64,000 nt of DNA from CAVSRC01 sp963781775. Its GTDB lineage: Bacteria; Pseudomonadota; Alphaproteobacteria; Rhizobiales; Kaistiaceae. The stretch lies in the NCBI GenBank assembly GCA_963781775.1, contig CAWAHE010000004.1:17630-81629 (forward strand). The letters are read 5' to 3'. Below, in pieces: positions 63,932 through 64,000 of the stretch. Made by a program: the position numbers and the translations under genes. The stretch's first letter is position 1; every line of letters begins with the position of its first letter. The notes beneath the pieces are model-generated. The model was not told where the DNA came from. It saw only the letters and a program-made list of their open reading frames with translations, and ran no database searches.

Positions 63932-64000
63932 CTGCTTTCAGTTGGAAGCCGGCGAGACGGCTCCAGACAGCGCTGTGACTTGGGAAAAGCAGCGAGCCTT

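Overview
The window is GC-rich, densely packed chromosomal DNA from an alphaproteobacterium, most likely a member of the Hyphomicrobiales. The evidence is a ChpT histidine phosphotransferase next to an EipA/DUF1134 envelope protein, many ABC uptake systems, and LysR/GntR-controlled catabolic operons typical of soil or plant-associated members of that order. I found no rRNA, tRNA, CRISPR array, insertion sequence, phage gene or origin.

Layout. 0-9 kb: chpT, the DUF1134 protein, a membrane-anchored coiled-coil protein, a DUF1194 VWA-fold protein, an RraA-family lyase, a MarR repressor with paired operators facing a frameshifted quinone oxidoreductase, and a zinc metallopeptidase/ATP-grasp gene pair. 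9-13 kb: an SDR with a 36-codon remnant of a chloramphenicol-phosphotransferase-like gene, a lactonase-type propeller, and two TIM-barrel isomerases. 13-21 kb: a second zinc metallopeptidase beside transglutaminase, circularly permuted ATP-grasp/alpha-E fusion, and transglutaminase-DUF2126 genes, a predicted peptide-modification system of unknown product. 21-27 kb: AEC transporter, DUF2182/DUF1326 pair, SDR, gamma-glutamyltransferase, MFS transporter.

27-40 kb: a large minus-strand operon (sugar-type ABC ATPase, permease, binding protein, three tandem His-rich LVIVD propellers, a frameshifted 2-hydroxyacid dehydrogenase, MFS) faces a plus-strand operon (FCD/GntR regulator, hydroxyacid dehydrogenase, SMP-30 lactonase, SDR). 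Together they look like uptake and oxidation of a sugar acid or sugar lactone. 40-48 kb: an SsuABC/TauABC-like importer followed in tightly overlapping order by FAD oxidoreductase, class III CoA-transferase, enoyl-CoA hydratase and ferredoxin. 48-55 kb: a carbohydrate ABC importer without its own ATPase, with a sulfatase and a DUF4432 mutarotase-like protein, probably controlled by a LysR regulator.

55-64 kb: a plus-strand operon whose products match the lower gallate/4-oxalomesaconate pathway (galB hydratase, galC aldolase, galD tautomerase). Its ring-cleaving enzyme is of the VOC type I extradiol family rather than the LigB type. A GH51 arabinofuranosidase and a ribose-type ABC importer follow.

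A recurring oddity is single-base frameshifts (near 6153, 14130, 27813, 56601, 58372 and 61918) that interrupt otherwise well-conserved proteins. They may be genuine pseudogenes, but the pattern also fits uncorrected sequencing error, so each affected gene is flagged.
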